From contig JABMCL010001558.1 of the NCBI GenBank assembly GCA_018857735.1, positions 306,001 through 370,000 of the forward strand: a stretch of DNA of 64,000 bases, given 5' to 3'. Below the pieces are notes generated by a model. That model saw nothing but the letters and a program-made list of their open reading frames with translations, was not told the origin of the DNA and searched no databases. Positions 50,122-61,314 of this stretch are shown piece by piece; position 1 is the first letter of the stretch; each line of letters opens with the position of its first letter. Made by a program: the position numbers and the translations under genes. This stretch comes from Alviniconcha marisindica. Taxonomy: Eukaryota; Mollusca; Gastropoda; Provannidae.

Positions 50122-50349
50122 TTAACCCCTTCGCTGCCCCAGCCCGTAAAATTTCCGGGCTTAAAAGTGCATGCACACACCTGTGAACAGTATGATTTCC
50201 GGTCCTATAACAAATCTCATTTTAATACTGTGCGTTTTACGAAAATCTACATGCTAATGCAAAAAAGAAAACAAAAATAGTCTAAGGATTTCAAATTTTG
50301 CACTTTTAATGGTTGTTTTCAACTGACCTCATAGCAGTCAAAGGGTTAA
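50122..50349. mobile_element. TTAA-ended MITE
   Basis: 228 bp from TTAACCCCTTCGCTGCC to its imperfect inverse AGCAGTCAAAGGGTTAA (13 of 17 matching). TTAA lies at both tips. No coding capacity. The ends differ from those of the 12388-12900 element. 50350-51767 holds a TG-rich stretch (51100-51150) and ACTCCTACATGATAATTTA repeated three times (51448-51520), no gene. Confidence 0.6.
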
Positions 50350-51767
50350 GCAAGGGTGTTTTTGTTAAAAACAAATTGTCAGTAAAGCAAGTAGGGCCTT
50401 GAGCCTTTGAAATAGGACTTGAAATTTGGTCTTCATCTAGATTGTCCACGGTTGAAAGTGGTCTTACATTCTGTCCAGGATGCAATCAGATGGTTTACGA
50501 AGGGCACTGTTGCTTCTTTGATTTTCAGCCTTTCAGATAACACTTGCATTTTTGTCTTGAGAAAGCTTGTCAACAATGATTGAAATTGCTCTCACTTTTT
50601 TTCTTTGGTGCAGTCTGTACTTTGTGAATAGCTGTTGCTTCCTTTATACCTACACCATTGTGTATAACTTTTCTTTTTCTAAGCAAAGCAGTCAATTTTT
50701 TTTAGCAGCTTGCTGATTTTAAACCACTGTTTGTTATTATTCAGAAATGCTGTTAAAAACATTAAAGGAAAGAAAGGTGTGGTGTAGTTCTGGACAAACG
50801 GTTATCTGTCAGCCAGAATGTGACACAACAATACAGGATATCATAATATGCCAACATCTGTCAGCCAGAATGTAACACAACAGAGAATATCACAATATGC
50901 CAGTTTTCTTTTTCTTTTTTGCTCATGCTGTTGTGTGAAAATGTCTTCATGGCTTTGCTTTTTGTTTTTCACTGGCAAGTAAGATGTGAGAGTGTAATGA
51001 TGAATGTTAGCTAAGATTATGTAGCTCTTAGCTTTATTAGCTTTATGATCCATGGTGTTGGCAAACCTCTCCACCTGGGCTGCTATTTCAGTTGTTTGTG
51101 TGTGTGTATGTGCGTGCGTGGGTGCATGTTTGTGTGCATGTGTGTGTGCTCAGTCAAGATCTTCCAGGTTTTGCTTAGTGAAGTAGCTGCATTCAGATTT
51201 TTCTTCTGTGACCTTGACCTACGTTTAAGATTACAGTGACCTAAGAAAAGAATTGATTCATTTCTGTACAGTGAAGATGACATTTTGAAATTGTGATATA
51301 TATATATAATCACCAGAAACACTCTTAATGGCTTCAGTTTTTAAAGGGAATATCTGACGCATTTCAAAAAGAAATGGACTTTGTTGCCTTTTAGGTGTGC
51401 TAGTTGTCAGAAAGCTTCAGAATTGAGCCAAGTATTCCTGTAGGTAATTTAACTCCTACATGATAATTTAACTCCTACATGATAATTTAACTCCTACTCC
51501 TAATTTAACTCCTACATGACTTAAAAAAATATATAAAAAAATAAATGCTTTGGCCTTATACAGTTAAGGTGCTTATTAGCAGTATTATTGATAAGTAAAA
51601 ATAAAAGTAAGAAGAGCAGCAGATATATACAAAATCACTCTTGCACCCTGAAAAGGTGTGCCAATTTGACCTCCACATGTACAGGTATGGGGATTTTTTT
51701 TCTTCTATTTTATTTATTAGCATCCAGGCAGGAATAGACTGTGTGTTAATGTGGAGCATAAATACAC

Positions 51768-52295
51768 AAAATGTTTGTGGGTCAAATTAAAGTGCTAATG
51801 TGTCGTTTGGAGATCTCTAAAATGCCCTAGTAATGTTTGTGGGTCAGATTAAAGGGCTAATGTGTCGTTTGGAGATCTCTAAAATGCCCTAGTAGCCTAT
51901 GTTTGTGGGTCAGATTAAAGTGCTAATGTGTCGTTTGGAGATCACTAAAATGCCCTAGTAGTCTGTGTTTGTGGGTCAGATTAAAGTGCTAATGTGTCGT
52001 TTGGAGATCACTAAAATGCCCTAGTAGTCTGTGTTTGTGGGTCAAATTAAAGTGCTAATGTGTCATTTGGAGATCACTAAAATGCCCTAGTAGTCTGTGT
52101 TTGTGGGTCAGATTAAAGTGCTAATGTGTCGTTTGGAGATCACTAAAAGGCCCTAGTAGTCTGTGTTTGTGGGTCAGATTAAAGTGCTAATGTGTCGTTT
52201 GGAGATCACTAAAATGCCCTAGTAGTCTGTGTTTGTGGGTCAGATTAAAGTGCTAATGTGTCGTTTGGAGATCACTAAAATGCCCTAGTAGTCTT
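51768..52295 (+). repeat. 66-bp minisatellite, eight copies
   Basis: Unit TGTTTGTGGGTCAGATTAAA, GTGCTAATGTGTCGTTTGGA, GATCACTAAAATGCCCTAGT, AGTC. The first two copies have GATCTCTAAAA in place of GATCACTAAAA, so the array has grown mainly from the right part. Confidence 0.96.
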
Positions 52296-52924
52296 CCTAC
52301 TGTGGCCTGCACTCATTGTAATCATGGCTTTGGCTATGTGCACTTGCTCAAAATATGCTGAGAAACGAAGTGTTTTGTTCACATTTTACTATTTCAGCAT
52401 ATGTTTTTTGTTTTTGTTTTTCATCAACGAGATGGAGAGAAATACTTGATGTAACATGTTCAGTCATTAGAGTTCATATTGGTGAATAATGATGGCACAA
52501 TTTGTTGTTTTTATTTTTCTAATAATGATATTAACAGATTTCATGATCATTATATCTTTAGATATTAGTTTTTTCTCTCCAGCTGTAAATGATTTGAAGA
52601 ACTGCCAGACGTGACCATCAAACGGTCAGTCGTCAACATTAACGAATAGCACTTCAGAATGAGGATCAGTGAATTCATCAGAATAATGTGAACTTACTTT
52701 GATTTGCACTTCAGTCACCATTCATTACCGTGACAAACACTGTCAGAATCGACAATAAACGTTTCTTAATTGCCTGCTTCCTTTCCCATTGTGTTGTAAA
52801 TGCTTCCTTCATTACACCAGCGTGCAGTATTAATCTTGATTCACCCAGTCGCCATGCAGCCAAAACAGTTTGGACAACTTGGTCTTTGAGGTTAACTTCC
52901 GTAATTATGGGGCTATGTTACAGG

Positions 52925-53100
52925 AGTTGGAGATGTGTATGGTAATAATAATAATAATAATAATAGCAGTGATAATGTTGATGAAGCCCTTTTACACAGC
53001 GCCCGGTTCCTGCAGAAAAACGGACTCAAAGCACTTTAGCAGTAGTAATAATAAAAGTATTTCTGATTTCTAAAGCGCAAAATCTTGCCTGGCGAGATCA
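52925..53100. repeat. Probable SINE tail with (TAA)n
   Basis: A TAA tract is followed by TTTTACACAGCGCCCGGTTC, ACTCAAAGCACTTTAGCAGT, then TTCTAAAGCGCAAAATC. These words are typical of short interspersed repeats in marine invertebrates. Boundaries cannot be set. 52296-52924 has no gene. Confidence 0.4.
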
Positions 53101-53125
53101 TTCCAAGCGCATGTGCATATGCGCG

Positions 53126-53126
53126 T

Positions 53127-53177
<51 letters not shown>

Positions 53178-53179
53178 CG

Positions 53180-53208
<29 letters not shown>
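53126..53208. repeat. (GCAC)n followed by (CA)n
   Basis: About 53 bp of GCAC tetranucleotide, strictly alternating purine-pyrimidine, then CA. Such a tract can adopt Z-DNA. 53209-54029 holds a TTGTTGTTG duplication (53426-53490), a CTTT tract (53780-53815) and a short repeat tail (53821-53880) shared with 47216-47275; no gene. Confidence 0.95.
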
Positions 53209-53213
<5 letters not shown>

Positions 53214-53780
53214 CTCTACCATAAAACAACTTGAACAGATCACAAGCAGAGGAAGACAGAAGCGCGAGAGTGCAAAACAAAACAAAACATGGCAGGTCTA
53301 TCGTTTTAGAAGAAGAAAATGCCTCGAGGTTAGATTTGAAGGAGTCCAGCGAGGATTTGTTTTTGGGAGAGAAAGGGAAGGGTCATTCATTACAGCATAA
53401 TATATATCATCTTTCAATGTATAGGGATACTGTTTTTGTTGTTGTTGCTCTCAGTGTATAGGGATAGTGTTTTTGTTGTTGTTGCTCTTGTTTTTTGTTT
53501 GTTTTAATACTTTTTTATTCCCTCGGACCCGTGGGCCCAACCGTTGGAAAGTGGCTGCATTGTTTACCGTAGAAAAGTCGCCGAGTATCATTGCCATGCA
53601 GTCATGTTCAGTGAATGGGATCAGCCTTGGTCTGGCACGGCTCCTTTCTGTGTTGGTGTTTCTCTCTTTGTGTGCACACTGTCCCTGTCACTGCCAGTGA
53701 AGCGATCACAACCTGCAAGCATCCCAGTGTTTCTGCTCTGTTGTGTGTCTTGCCGTGTGGCAAATTTTTCCTGGACATCT

Positions 53781-53816
<36 letters not shown>

Positions 53817-54029
53817 GTTTTGTTCGCCCTGATATAACCGTATTGGTTAACTGGGCGTAAAACACCAACTTACTTACTTGGTTTTTGTTTGTTTGTTTGC
53901 TTTTTGTTTAGTTTTTTTAATTATCAGTGTGCACCCACTTCTGTTTTAAAAGTTTGCTTGATGCGAGTCTTGTGGCTGTTTCCAGTGGGCCGCAATCCCT
54001 AATCGCTTAAGTGGCACGGAGTGTGGCTT

Positions 54030-54560
54030 GTTGACAGGCAGCGTAGATTGGACAATGTGGAATTGTCTGTTCATAGCTAGGCTGTTCATAGCTAGGCAGC
54101 GTAGATTGGACAATGGGAATTGTGGCTGTTCATAGCTAGGCAGCGTAGATTGGACAATGGGAATTGTGGCTGTTCATAGCTAGGCAGCGTAGATTGGACG
54201 ATGGGAATTGTGGCTGTTCATAGCTAGGCAGCGTAGATTGGACGATGGAAATTGTGGCTGTTCATAGCTAGGCAGCGTAGATTGGATGATGGGAACTGTG
54301 GCTTGTTGACAGGCAGCGTAGATTGGACGATGGGAACTGTGGCTTGCTGACAGGCAGCGTAGATTGGACGATGGGAACTGTGGCTTGGTGGCAGCTAGGC
54401 AGCGTAGATTGGACGATGGGAACTGTGGCTTGTTCACAGCTAGGCAGCGTAGATTGGACGGCGGGAACTGTGGCTTGGTGGCAGCGTAGATTGGACGATG
54501 GGAATCGTGGCTTGTTGACAGGCAGCGTAGATTGGACGGTGGGAACTGTTTGGGTGGGTA
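54030..54560 (+). repeat. ~43-bp minisatellite, about 12 copies
   Basis: Unit AGGCAGCGTAGATTGGACGA then TGGGAACTGTGGCTTGTTCATAGCT. Variants with GTTGACAGG or GTGGCAGCT form local subgroups. Minus-strand frames (SSNLRCL) are repeat artefacts. Confidence 0.95.
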
Positions 54561-54809
54561 GGTCTAACAGGCAACATGTACAAGGACCGAAGGGTCAAAA
54601 TCAATGTTAAATGCAAAGGACAGTCCACAAAGCGGCCGTAAACCCCACTGGATAGTGACAGCGCACACCGCGTACTGTCACACATAGTAACTTGGACTTC
54701 CCAAAATATTATTACACTTGATAGAAAATTAAAGTGGCAATCATCTACTCTACGCCATGTTTTTGCAACCCCAGAGTCTATGCTTCTTTACGTGAATGAC
54801 TGATTACAT

Positions 54810-54814
<5 letters not shown>

Positions 54815-54861
<47 letters not shown>

Positions 54862-55239
54862 ATGTGTGTGTGTTTGTATGTGTGTTATCGTTTTGTGCTA
54901 CGCAAGATTCATGTATACAAATAGGTACAAAGGACTTATTGTGGAAAAGTGCAAATGGGCTCAGGGCGTTTTTGATCTGTGTTGCAGCCTTCTTAAATGA
55001 GTAGAGACAGACCCCAGGAGCTTGTAATATGATATCCTGATTGACAGTGACGTCAGACGTGAAATTGACATTGTTTTGATATTTGACTTGTACTAATGCC
55101 AACTACAAATGTTATCATTTGGACAGCTGCATATTGTTTGTTTTTGGACGATGTACATTTTCAGTTCATAACTATAATTATAAAATATTTGGTAGATTTC
55201 TTCTGTCCATGATTACTTTGTCTCACTTCTTGCAGTTCT

Positions 55240-55271
<32 letters not shown>

Positions 55272-55311
55272 CCTCTCTCTCTCTCCCCCTCTCTCTCTCT
55301 CCTCTCTCTCT

Positions 55312-55355
<44 letters not shown>
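54815..55355. repeat. (CA)n and (CT)n microsatellites
   Basis: CA at 54813-54859 and a CT/CCCT-rich block at 55237-55354, with a further C/T block to about 55460. No exon is recognised between or after them to 56460. Confidence 0.93.
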
Positions 55356-55358
<3 letters not shown>

Positions 55359-56557
55359 AGTCCCCTTTTGGGCGAGGGCTGGATGTACTTACTTGTACGT
55401 ACTTATCTGTTACCCTCCCTCTCCCTCCCCGCTCTCCCTCTCTCTCTGTCCCTCTCTCACAGTCCCTTGTTTCATTTCTTTATTGGTTGCAGGTTAAAAT
55501 AATTAATCTTCAGAGTACTGTAGGCCAAGACCTGTTAAAGGAACGAAAATTCTCAACACTTGTTTTGTCCAAGAAAGCTGGCCTTTCTACAACAGGTCAA
55601 CAGAAGAGACCCAAAGAAACATTTCAAAATCAACGATTTTGTTTTATAATCCCCCCTCTTGATTTTTTTTCCAGGTTTACCAGTTCACTGCCAGGGCATC
55701 AACAGGGGCGAGCTGGGACACTTGTGTGTGCAGCCAGTCCCCATAATCGTTACTGGCGAAACTCAGATTTTAAAGTACAGTAAAAAAAAAAAAAACTGAA
55801 AAGTTTCAAAAGAAAATCCGTCCTGGAAAAGTCCCCCCGCCTACAAAATCGTTGATGGAAAAAAATTCTCAACAGAAAATCTTTCATTTCAGTCTCCACC
55901 GTCCGATGGACAGAACAGGTTTTGAGAAGCCTAGTTCTTTTAAAAAGACACTGGCTTGTTGCTATCTTGCTGCTTTCAAGTATCATATTCATAATGAAAG
56001 TAAAATGATATTAACACTGCTGCTATCCCCCCCCCCCCCCCCACCCCAACCACCCCCCAAAAAGGGAATAATAATAATGCTGTAATGATAGTAATAAGAA
56101 GAGTGTTGCTGTTAATGTTATTTTCTCGTCTGTTGAGTTAGCCTGCTCACTTTCTGATACTGTGCACTAAGTAGAATCACTTTCTCCTCTGTACCTGTTA
56201 TTTACTGATCACAACTTTTGCGGTTTTCTGTTAATGGGATCTTAGCAGCGGCGACCTTATGGATTGTATTTTGTGTATAACATGTGCACAAGTCACGCAA
56301 GAAGTAGGTTATTCCCCGCTTATAGAAGTAGAAGAGACCGCAGAGATCTCAGATCGTGTAGTCTAGCCGCCACGTTGCAGTTCACCTTGGAGAGAGTGAG
56401 TGGGCGAAGAAAAAGTCTCCCTCACTCTTAGCTTCTTCTTCTTCTTCTTCTTCTTCTTCTTCTCGATCGCTGCTACACTGAGGTTCCAGTCTGCAAGACG
56501 AATGTAGCTGTCTTCTCCAGTTCCTCTTTGCTGCCTTGATTCTTAGCTAAAAACGTC

Positions 56558-56735
56558 TTGAAAAGTATATCCGCTGTCTCTTTAAATCTTACTGGTTTAA
56601 GGCGATCAAAACTTTTTACCATCTGAACTACAACACGTGAAAAGTGCAACGCTGCTGTCTCTTTAAATCTCACCAGTTTAAGGCGATCTGAACATTTACA
56701 ACGTGAACTACAACCCACAAAAAGGTCAACGCTTA
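56558..56735. repeat. ~90-bp duplication beside a SINE
   Basis: GCTGTCTCTTTAAATCTTAC...GTTTAAGGCGATC... and GAACTACAAC occur twice. A (CTT)n tract lies at 56430-56463. Confidence 0.75.
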
Positions 56736-56750
56736 TGTTGCACACCAGTG

Positions 56751-56975
56751 TGACCCAGTTTGGCCGGTCAGTAAGGTGCGTGTGAGGCAGGTAAACAGGA
56801 GCACTTCGGTTCGATTCCACTACGCTTCGGCTCTCCTTTCTCTTGAAAAGGTTGTGGTTTGCGGACCCTTGTCTTGTGACTTTGCCCCGCACCATTAATA
56901 AAACATTAAAATGGCTCTCATCGCTGCCCATCTTAATGCAGTATCATTCTGGCGGTGACAGTGTGACGTTAGGTG
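56751..56975 (+). mobile_element. SINE family A, copy lacking the tail
   Basis: A diverged A-box region (GTTTGGCCGGTCAGTAAGG), an intact B box (GGTTCGATTCC), then the body AAAATGGCTCTCATCGCTGC to GGCGGTGACAGTGTGACG. The 3' tail of the full-length copy is missing. Confidence 0.85.
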
Positions 56976-56991
56976 TAGACAGACGCACGTA

Positions 56992-56996
<5 letters not shown>

Positions 56997-57074
<78 letters not shown>

Positions 57075-57277
57075 ACCTCCCCACCGCCCTCTCGCACCTC
57101 TACCATGAAGTTAAAACTGCAGTAGTTTGAGCATCATGGTGTACTCTTTCAGCTCCATGTACATAACCTGATTTATAATGAATGACTGAATGACTTGTAG
57201 TTGTTACAATCATAGTAATTAATAAATCAAAGCTTCTACATGACTATCTCCGTGTATGTGTTTATGCTTATGTGTAC

Positions 57278-57356
<79 letters not shown>
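56997..57356. repeat. (CT)n and (GT)n microsatellites
   Basis: CT at 56997-57072 and GT at 57280-57354. No gene between them. Confidence 0.97.
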
Positions 57357-57357
<1 letters not shown>

Positions 57358-57464
57358 CTAAAAAACTAAAACAAAATTGCACTCAAACATGGCTGCTATC
57401 TGCACAATCAAAATCATTTGCAACTTCACCGTGAAACTGCACTCGCCAGAAACAACGACAGTCC

Positions 57465-57825
57465 CTCTTAAGGTAATTGCTCCAAAGGCATTCATTTGGC
57501 TGTGAGAACAGTCCCTCTCAAGGTAATTGCTCCACAGGCATTCATTTGGCTCTCAAGACAGTCCCTCTCAGGCAATTGCTCCAAAGGCATTCATTTGGCT
57601 CTCAAGACAGTCCCTCTCAAGGCAATTGCTCCAAATGCATTCATTTTGCTCTGAAGATGTTCCCTCTCAAGGTGATTGCTCCAAAGGCATTCATTTGGCT
57701 CTGAAGACAGTCTCTCTCAAGGTAATTGCTCCAAAAGCATTCATTTCGCTCTGAAGACGTTCCCTCTCAAGGTAATTGCTCCAAAGGCATTCATTTGGCT
57801 CTCAAGACAGTCCGTCTCAAGGTGG
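57465..57825 (+). repeat. ~51-bp minisatellite, seven copies
   Basis: Unit TCCCTCTCAAGGTAATTGCT, CCAAAGGCATTCATTTGGCT, CTCAAGACAG. Variants GAAGATGT/GAAGACGT alternate with AAGACAGT. Confidence 0.95.
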
Positions 57826-57835
57826 GGGGAACTAT

Positions 57836-58310
57836 GCCTAACGCTACGCTGTCACCATCACAATGATTTCTACATCAGGACGGGTAGTTATGAGAGCCAT
57901 TTTAATGATTCATTCACTGACACGGGCAGCGTCACGAGACGGTAGCTATGAGAGCCATTTTAATGATTCATTCACTGACACGGGCAGCGTCACGAGACGG
58001 TAGCCATTTTAATGATTCATTCACTGACACGGGCAGCGTCACGAGACGGTAGCCATTTTAATGATTCATTCACTGACACGGGCAGCGTCACGAGACGGTA
58101 GCCATTTTAATGATTCATTCACTGACACGGGCAGCGTCACGAGACGGTAGCCATTTTAATGATTCATTCACTGACACGGGCAGCGTCACGAGACGGTGTT
58201 CACAAATCACAAAGTTTGAAGATAAAGTGGAGCTGAAACGGGGAATCGAACCGACGTAGTCCGCTTACTACCAGCCTAACGCCTTACCGCTGGGCCAAAC
58301 CAGCTCGCGC
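57836..58310 (-). mobile_element. SINE family A copy with an internal 48-bp minisatellite
   Basis: Minus-strand SINE: body at 57848-57900, head with a B-box inverse (GGGAATCGAACCGACG) and A-box inverse (CCGCTGGGCCAAACCAGCTC) up to 58306. Between them GCCATTTTAATGATTCATTC, ACTGACACGGGCAGCGTCAC, GAGACGGTA is repeated six times (57898-58197). The normal SINE has one copy of this segment. Confidence 0.88.
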
Positions 58311-58755
58311 CCTAAACGCACTGAAGGGTAAGATTAGAAACTGCCTCTATTTGTGCAACTTTGAAGTAAGGTACATAAGCGCTTTAGGACTACGAGAGAC
58401 GCTCCTTTGCCACGCTTACTTCCCTTCCCTTGCTTTACAGCCTACCCCACACTCCGAACATCGCTTTCCGGCACGTCGTAAGTCAGCGGCAGTGGTCGGA
58501 GTTTGAGCCTACCCTTTACATCTGAGACTGATGGCAGAATGCGACTAAAATAGATTATTTTTTTTTAAATGCAGCCCAGCCATCTGACCGCCATAATTTA
58601 AATGTGAATTTCTATGTGAGCCTAAATGTGAACCTAAACATGCCGTGAGCCTGACTATCGCAACATCAGTTATACTTTGACTCCACCAACCCTCAAGCAC
58701 AGGCTTACAATCACACATATCTCTGTACAAAGTCCTCCCCCGCCCTTCTGATGTA

Positions 58756-58756
<1 letters not shown>

Positions 58757-58826
<70 letters not shown>
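58757..58826. repeat. (TA)n microsatellite
   Basis: About 68 bp of TA. 58827-59764 contains a CAGCA tract, a C-rich stretch (58955-59060) and no recognised gene. Confidence 0.97.
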
Positions 58827-59764
58827 CATGGTGGACAAACACACAGCGATATGGCAGAGCACAGCACAGCACAGCACAGCAGATCAGTCCATACTAGATT
58901 ATTTCATACGGCGAACTGGGCAACGGCAATTTGGGAACACGGCGAAATCTCCACCATCCCGCCCCACCCCCACCCCACCCCCATCCTCCCCCTTTGCCCC
59001 TCCCCCACCCCCCTTCCTTTCCCTCCCCCTTGCCCTCCCCCCCCCAACCCCTCCTACCCCCATCTTCCTCATTCACCACCCTCATAGAAGCCATGCAGCA
59101 GTACTGAACGTGGCTGGGGTATTACTTGTTGGTTTTTCATCTTAAAGCTGGGCTGTTTTAACTGGGTTCAAGGGGAGGTAGTTTAAAAAAAAAAGTAAAG
59201 CTAAGCAGACCGGGAACCACTCTGTATGAGTGGCTCCCAACCTGCCTGGCTTTATCTGGTCAAGCGGGTGTCCCACTGGAACACGCTGCCCACTACCAAA
59301 ACCCCACAAACTGGTCAAGCAACTTCCAGTCTGCAGCGTCCGCTCGACGTGTCTACTTCCGGGCGGCTTTCTTCTGTTTCTGTACATACCCCTGATGGGG
59401 CCTCACCTCGCACCATGCAACTGCAGCCAATAGGCAAATTTTATGTTCTGACGCAAAATAAAACACTCCACAACGAAACAAAGCTCGTTTGCTTTACCAG
59501 CATGCTCATTTGTGTCCTTTCCAGCCACCTTTGAAAAACTCTAAACACTTGCACTACGGCTGTCCCACGATGTTCATGCACTGAGATCGACGATCGAAGA
59601 ATGCTCTTCACAGGCTCACATCACCGGGATCTTTGTACTGGCGGCCTTATGCATGGGCACAAATCGAGCAAACAGGCCCCACTCAGGCTAATGGAAAAGC
59701 GAAAAAAGAACAGACGCTGTACAATAGCAGACGCCGCCTCGAGGTAGCTATATAGACTATAGGG

Positions 59765-60600
59765 GCTGTTTGAGCTGTCCACATAGTTCAGGAGCTGTGT
59801 GAGAGTCGAGGTGGCCGTCCTGGGCTGTCCGTCCTAACGAGCCTTCTGGTTTCCGTGGACGTAAAGCTATATTGAACCATGCTTCGGCATTGGTCTCAGC
59901 TTGTCCCTAATATGTCAACTGACATCTGAGGACATTAAGCATCATCATCATCATTGAGCTGTCCGAGCGAGGGACATCGTCTTCACGAGGCTGGTCGCTC
60001 TTTTTCCTTCCGGTGTTGCTTAATGTCCTCGGATGTCGGTTGACATATCAGGGACAAGTTGAGACCAATGCGTGCCATCCGTCCTAACGAGCCTTCTGGT
60101 TTCCGTGGACGTAACGCTATACTGAACCATGCTTTGGCATTGGTCTCAGCTTGTCCCTAATATGTCAACTGACATCTGAGGACATTAAGCATCACTTTAT
60201 CATCATCATCATTGAGCTGTCCGAGCGAGGGACATCGTCTTCACGAGGCTGGTCGCTCTTCTTCCTTCCGGTGTTGCTTAATGTCCTCGGATGTCGGTTG
60301 ACATATCAGGGACAAGTTGAGACCAATGCTGCCATTCCGTCCTAACGAGCCTTCTGGTTTCCGTGGACGTAACGCTATACTGAACCATGCTTTGACATTG
60401 GTCTCAGCTTGTCCCTAATATGTCAACCGACATCCGAGGACATTAAGCAACACTACCTACCTACCTACCAATGCGTGAGCATGGTTCAATATAGCTTTAC
60501 GTCCACGGAAACCATAGGGCTCGTTAGGACGGAAAGCCCAGGACGGCCACCTCGACTCTCACACAGCTCCTGAACTATGCTGGTCGCCCTGTGCGCCAGC
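59765..60600. repeat. Tandem foldback units (~250 bp, two and a half copies) with an inverted end piece
   Basis: Unit starts CGTCCTAACGAGCCTTCTGG at 59830, 60080 and 60338. In each of the first two, arms of 55 bp (59887-59941 with 60017-60071, 51 of 55 matching; 60137-60191 with 60275-60329) can form a hairpin with words TTGTCCCTAATATGTCAACT and TGACATCTGAGGACATTAAG. The third lacks its right arm and is followed by an inverted copy of the unit start (60484-60535). Family B sequence borders both sides. A fragment of the arm lies in the CAPN15 intron at 3168-3205. Confidence 0.9.
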
Positions 60601-60659
60601 ACGTCCTTCTTGTCCGCTTGGGTATTGGCTTTGGACATGGGAGATGAGCTGAGAGTTTA

Positions 60660-60783
60660 TGCATCCGTCGAGGTGTTGAGTTGCTGGGTCAGTTGGGGAG
60701 ACTGCTGTGCGCTAGTAAGTAGGTAAGTAAGTGAGTGAATGAGTGAGTGAGTGAGTGAGTGAGTGAGTGAGTGAGTGAGTGAA

Positions 60784-60827
<44 letters not shown>

Positions 60828-60886
60828 CACGGTGCCGTCGAGGTGCTGAGTTGCTGGGTCAGTTGGGGACGACAGCTGTGCGCTCA

Positions 60887-60962
<76 letters not shown>

Positions 60963-60968
60963 CACGGT
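60660..60968. repeat. (GTGA)n/(GTAA)n tetranucleotide arrays inside a two-copy unit
   Basis: GTTGCTGGGTCAGTTGGGGA...CTGTGCGCT followed by a GTGA/GTAA array and AAACACGGTGC occurs twice (60673-60833 and 60849-60968). Frames such as LLTYLLTY are artefacts. Confidence 0.95.
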
Positions 60969-61277
60969 GCTTAACCTCCACAGAAACCATAAGGCTTACT
61001 AGGAACGGGGAGCAGTGGGGGAAGGGGATATGGAGGTCGGGGGAGAGGTAGATTATATACCTATCGCTACACTGTCACCACCAGAATGATTCCTGCATTA
61101 AGATGGGCAGTGATGAGAGCCATTTCAATGTTTCGTTAATTGTGAGAGACAAAGTCACAAGACAGTGTCCACAAACCACAACCTTTTCGAAGAGAAAGGA
61201 GAGCCGAAGCGGAATCGAGCCGAGGCCCTTGTGCTTACCAGCCTAATGCCCTACCGCTAGGCCAAACCGCCTCACTG
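60960..61277 (-). mobile_element. SINE family A, full-length copy
   Basis: Minus strand: tail GGTGCTTAACCTCCACAGAA at the left, body TGCATTAAGATGGGCAGTGA, B-box inverse GGAATCGAGCCGAGG and A-box inverse CCGCTAGGCCAAACCG at the right. No convincing target-site duplication; the tail abuts the GTAA array. Confidence 0.88.
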
Positions 61278-61314
61278 CTGTGAGCTGTCGTGTACATGCA
61301 CCCTTTAAGGCCTT

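Noticed and set aside
59226..59534. Open frame with WNTLP resembling the C-terminus of a reverse transcriptase
   Set aside because: Only a five-residue resemblance, no upstream RT motifs and a different frame continuing; not enough to call a retroelement.
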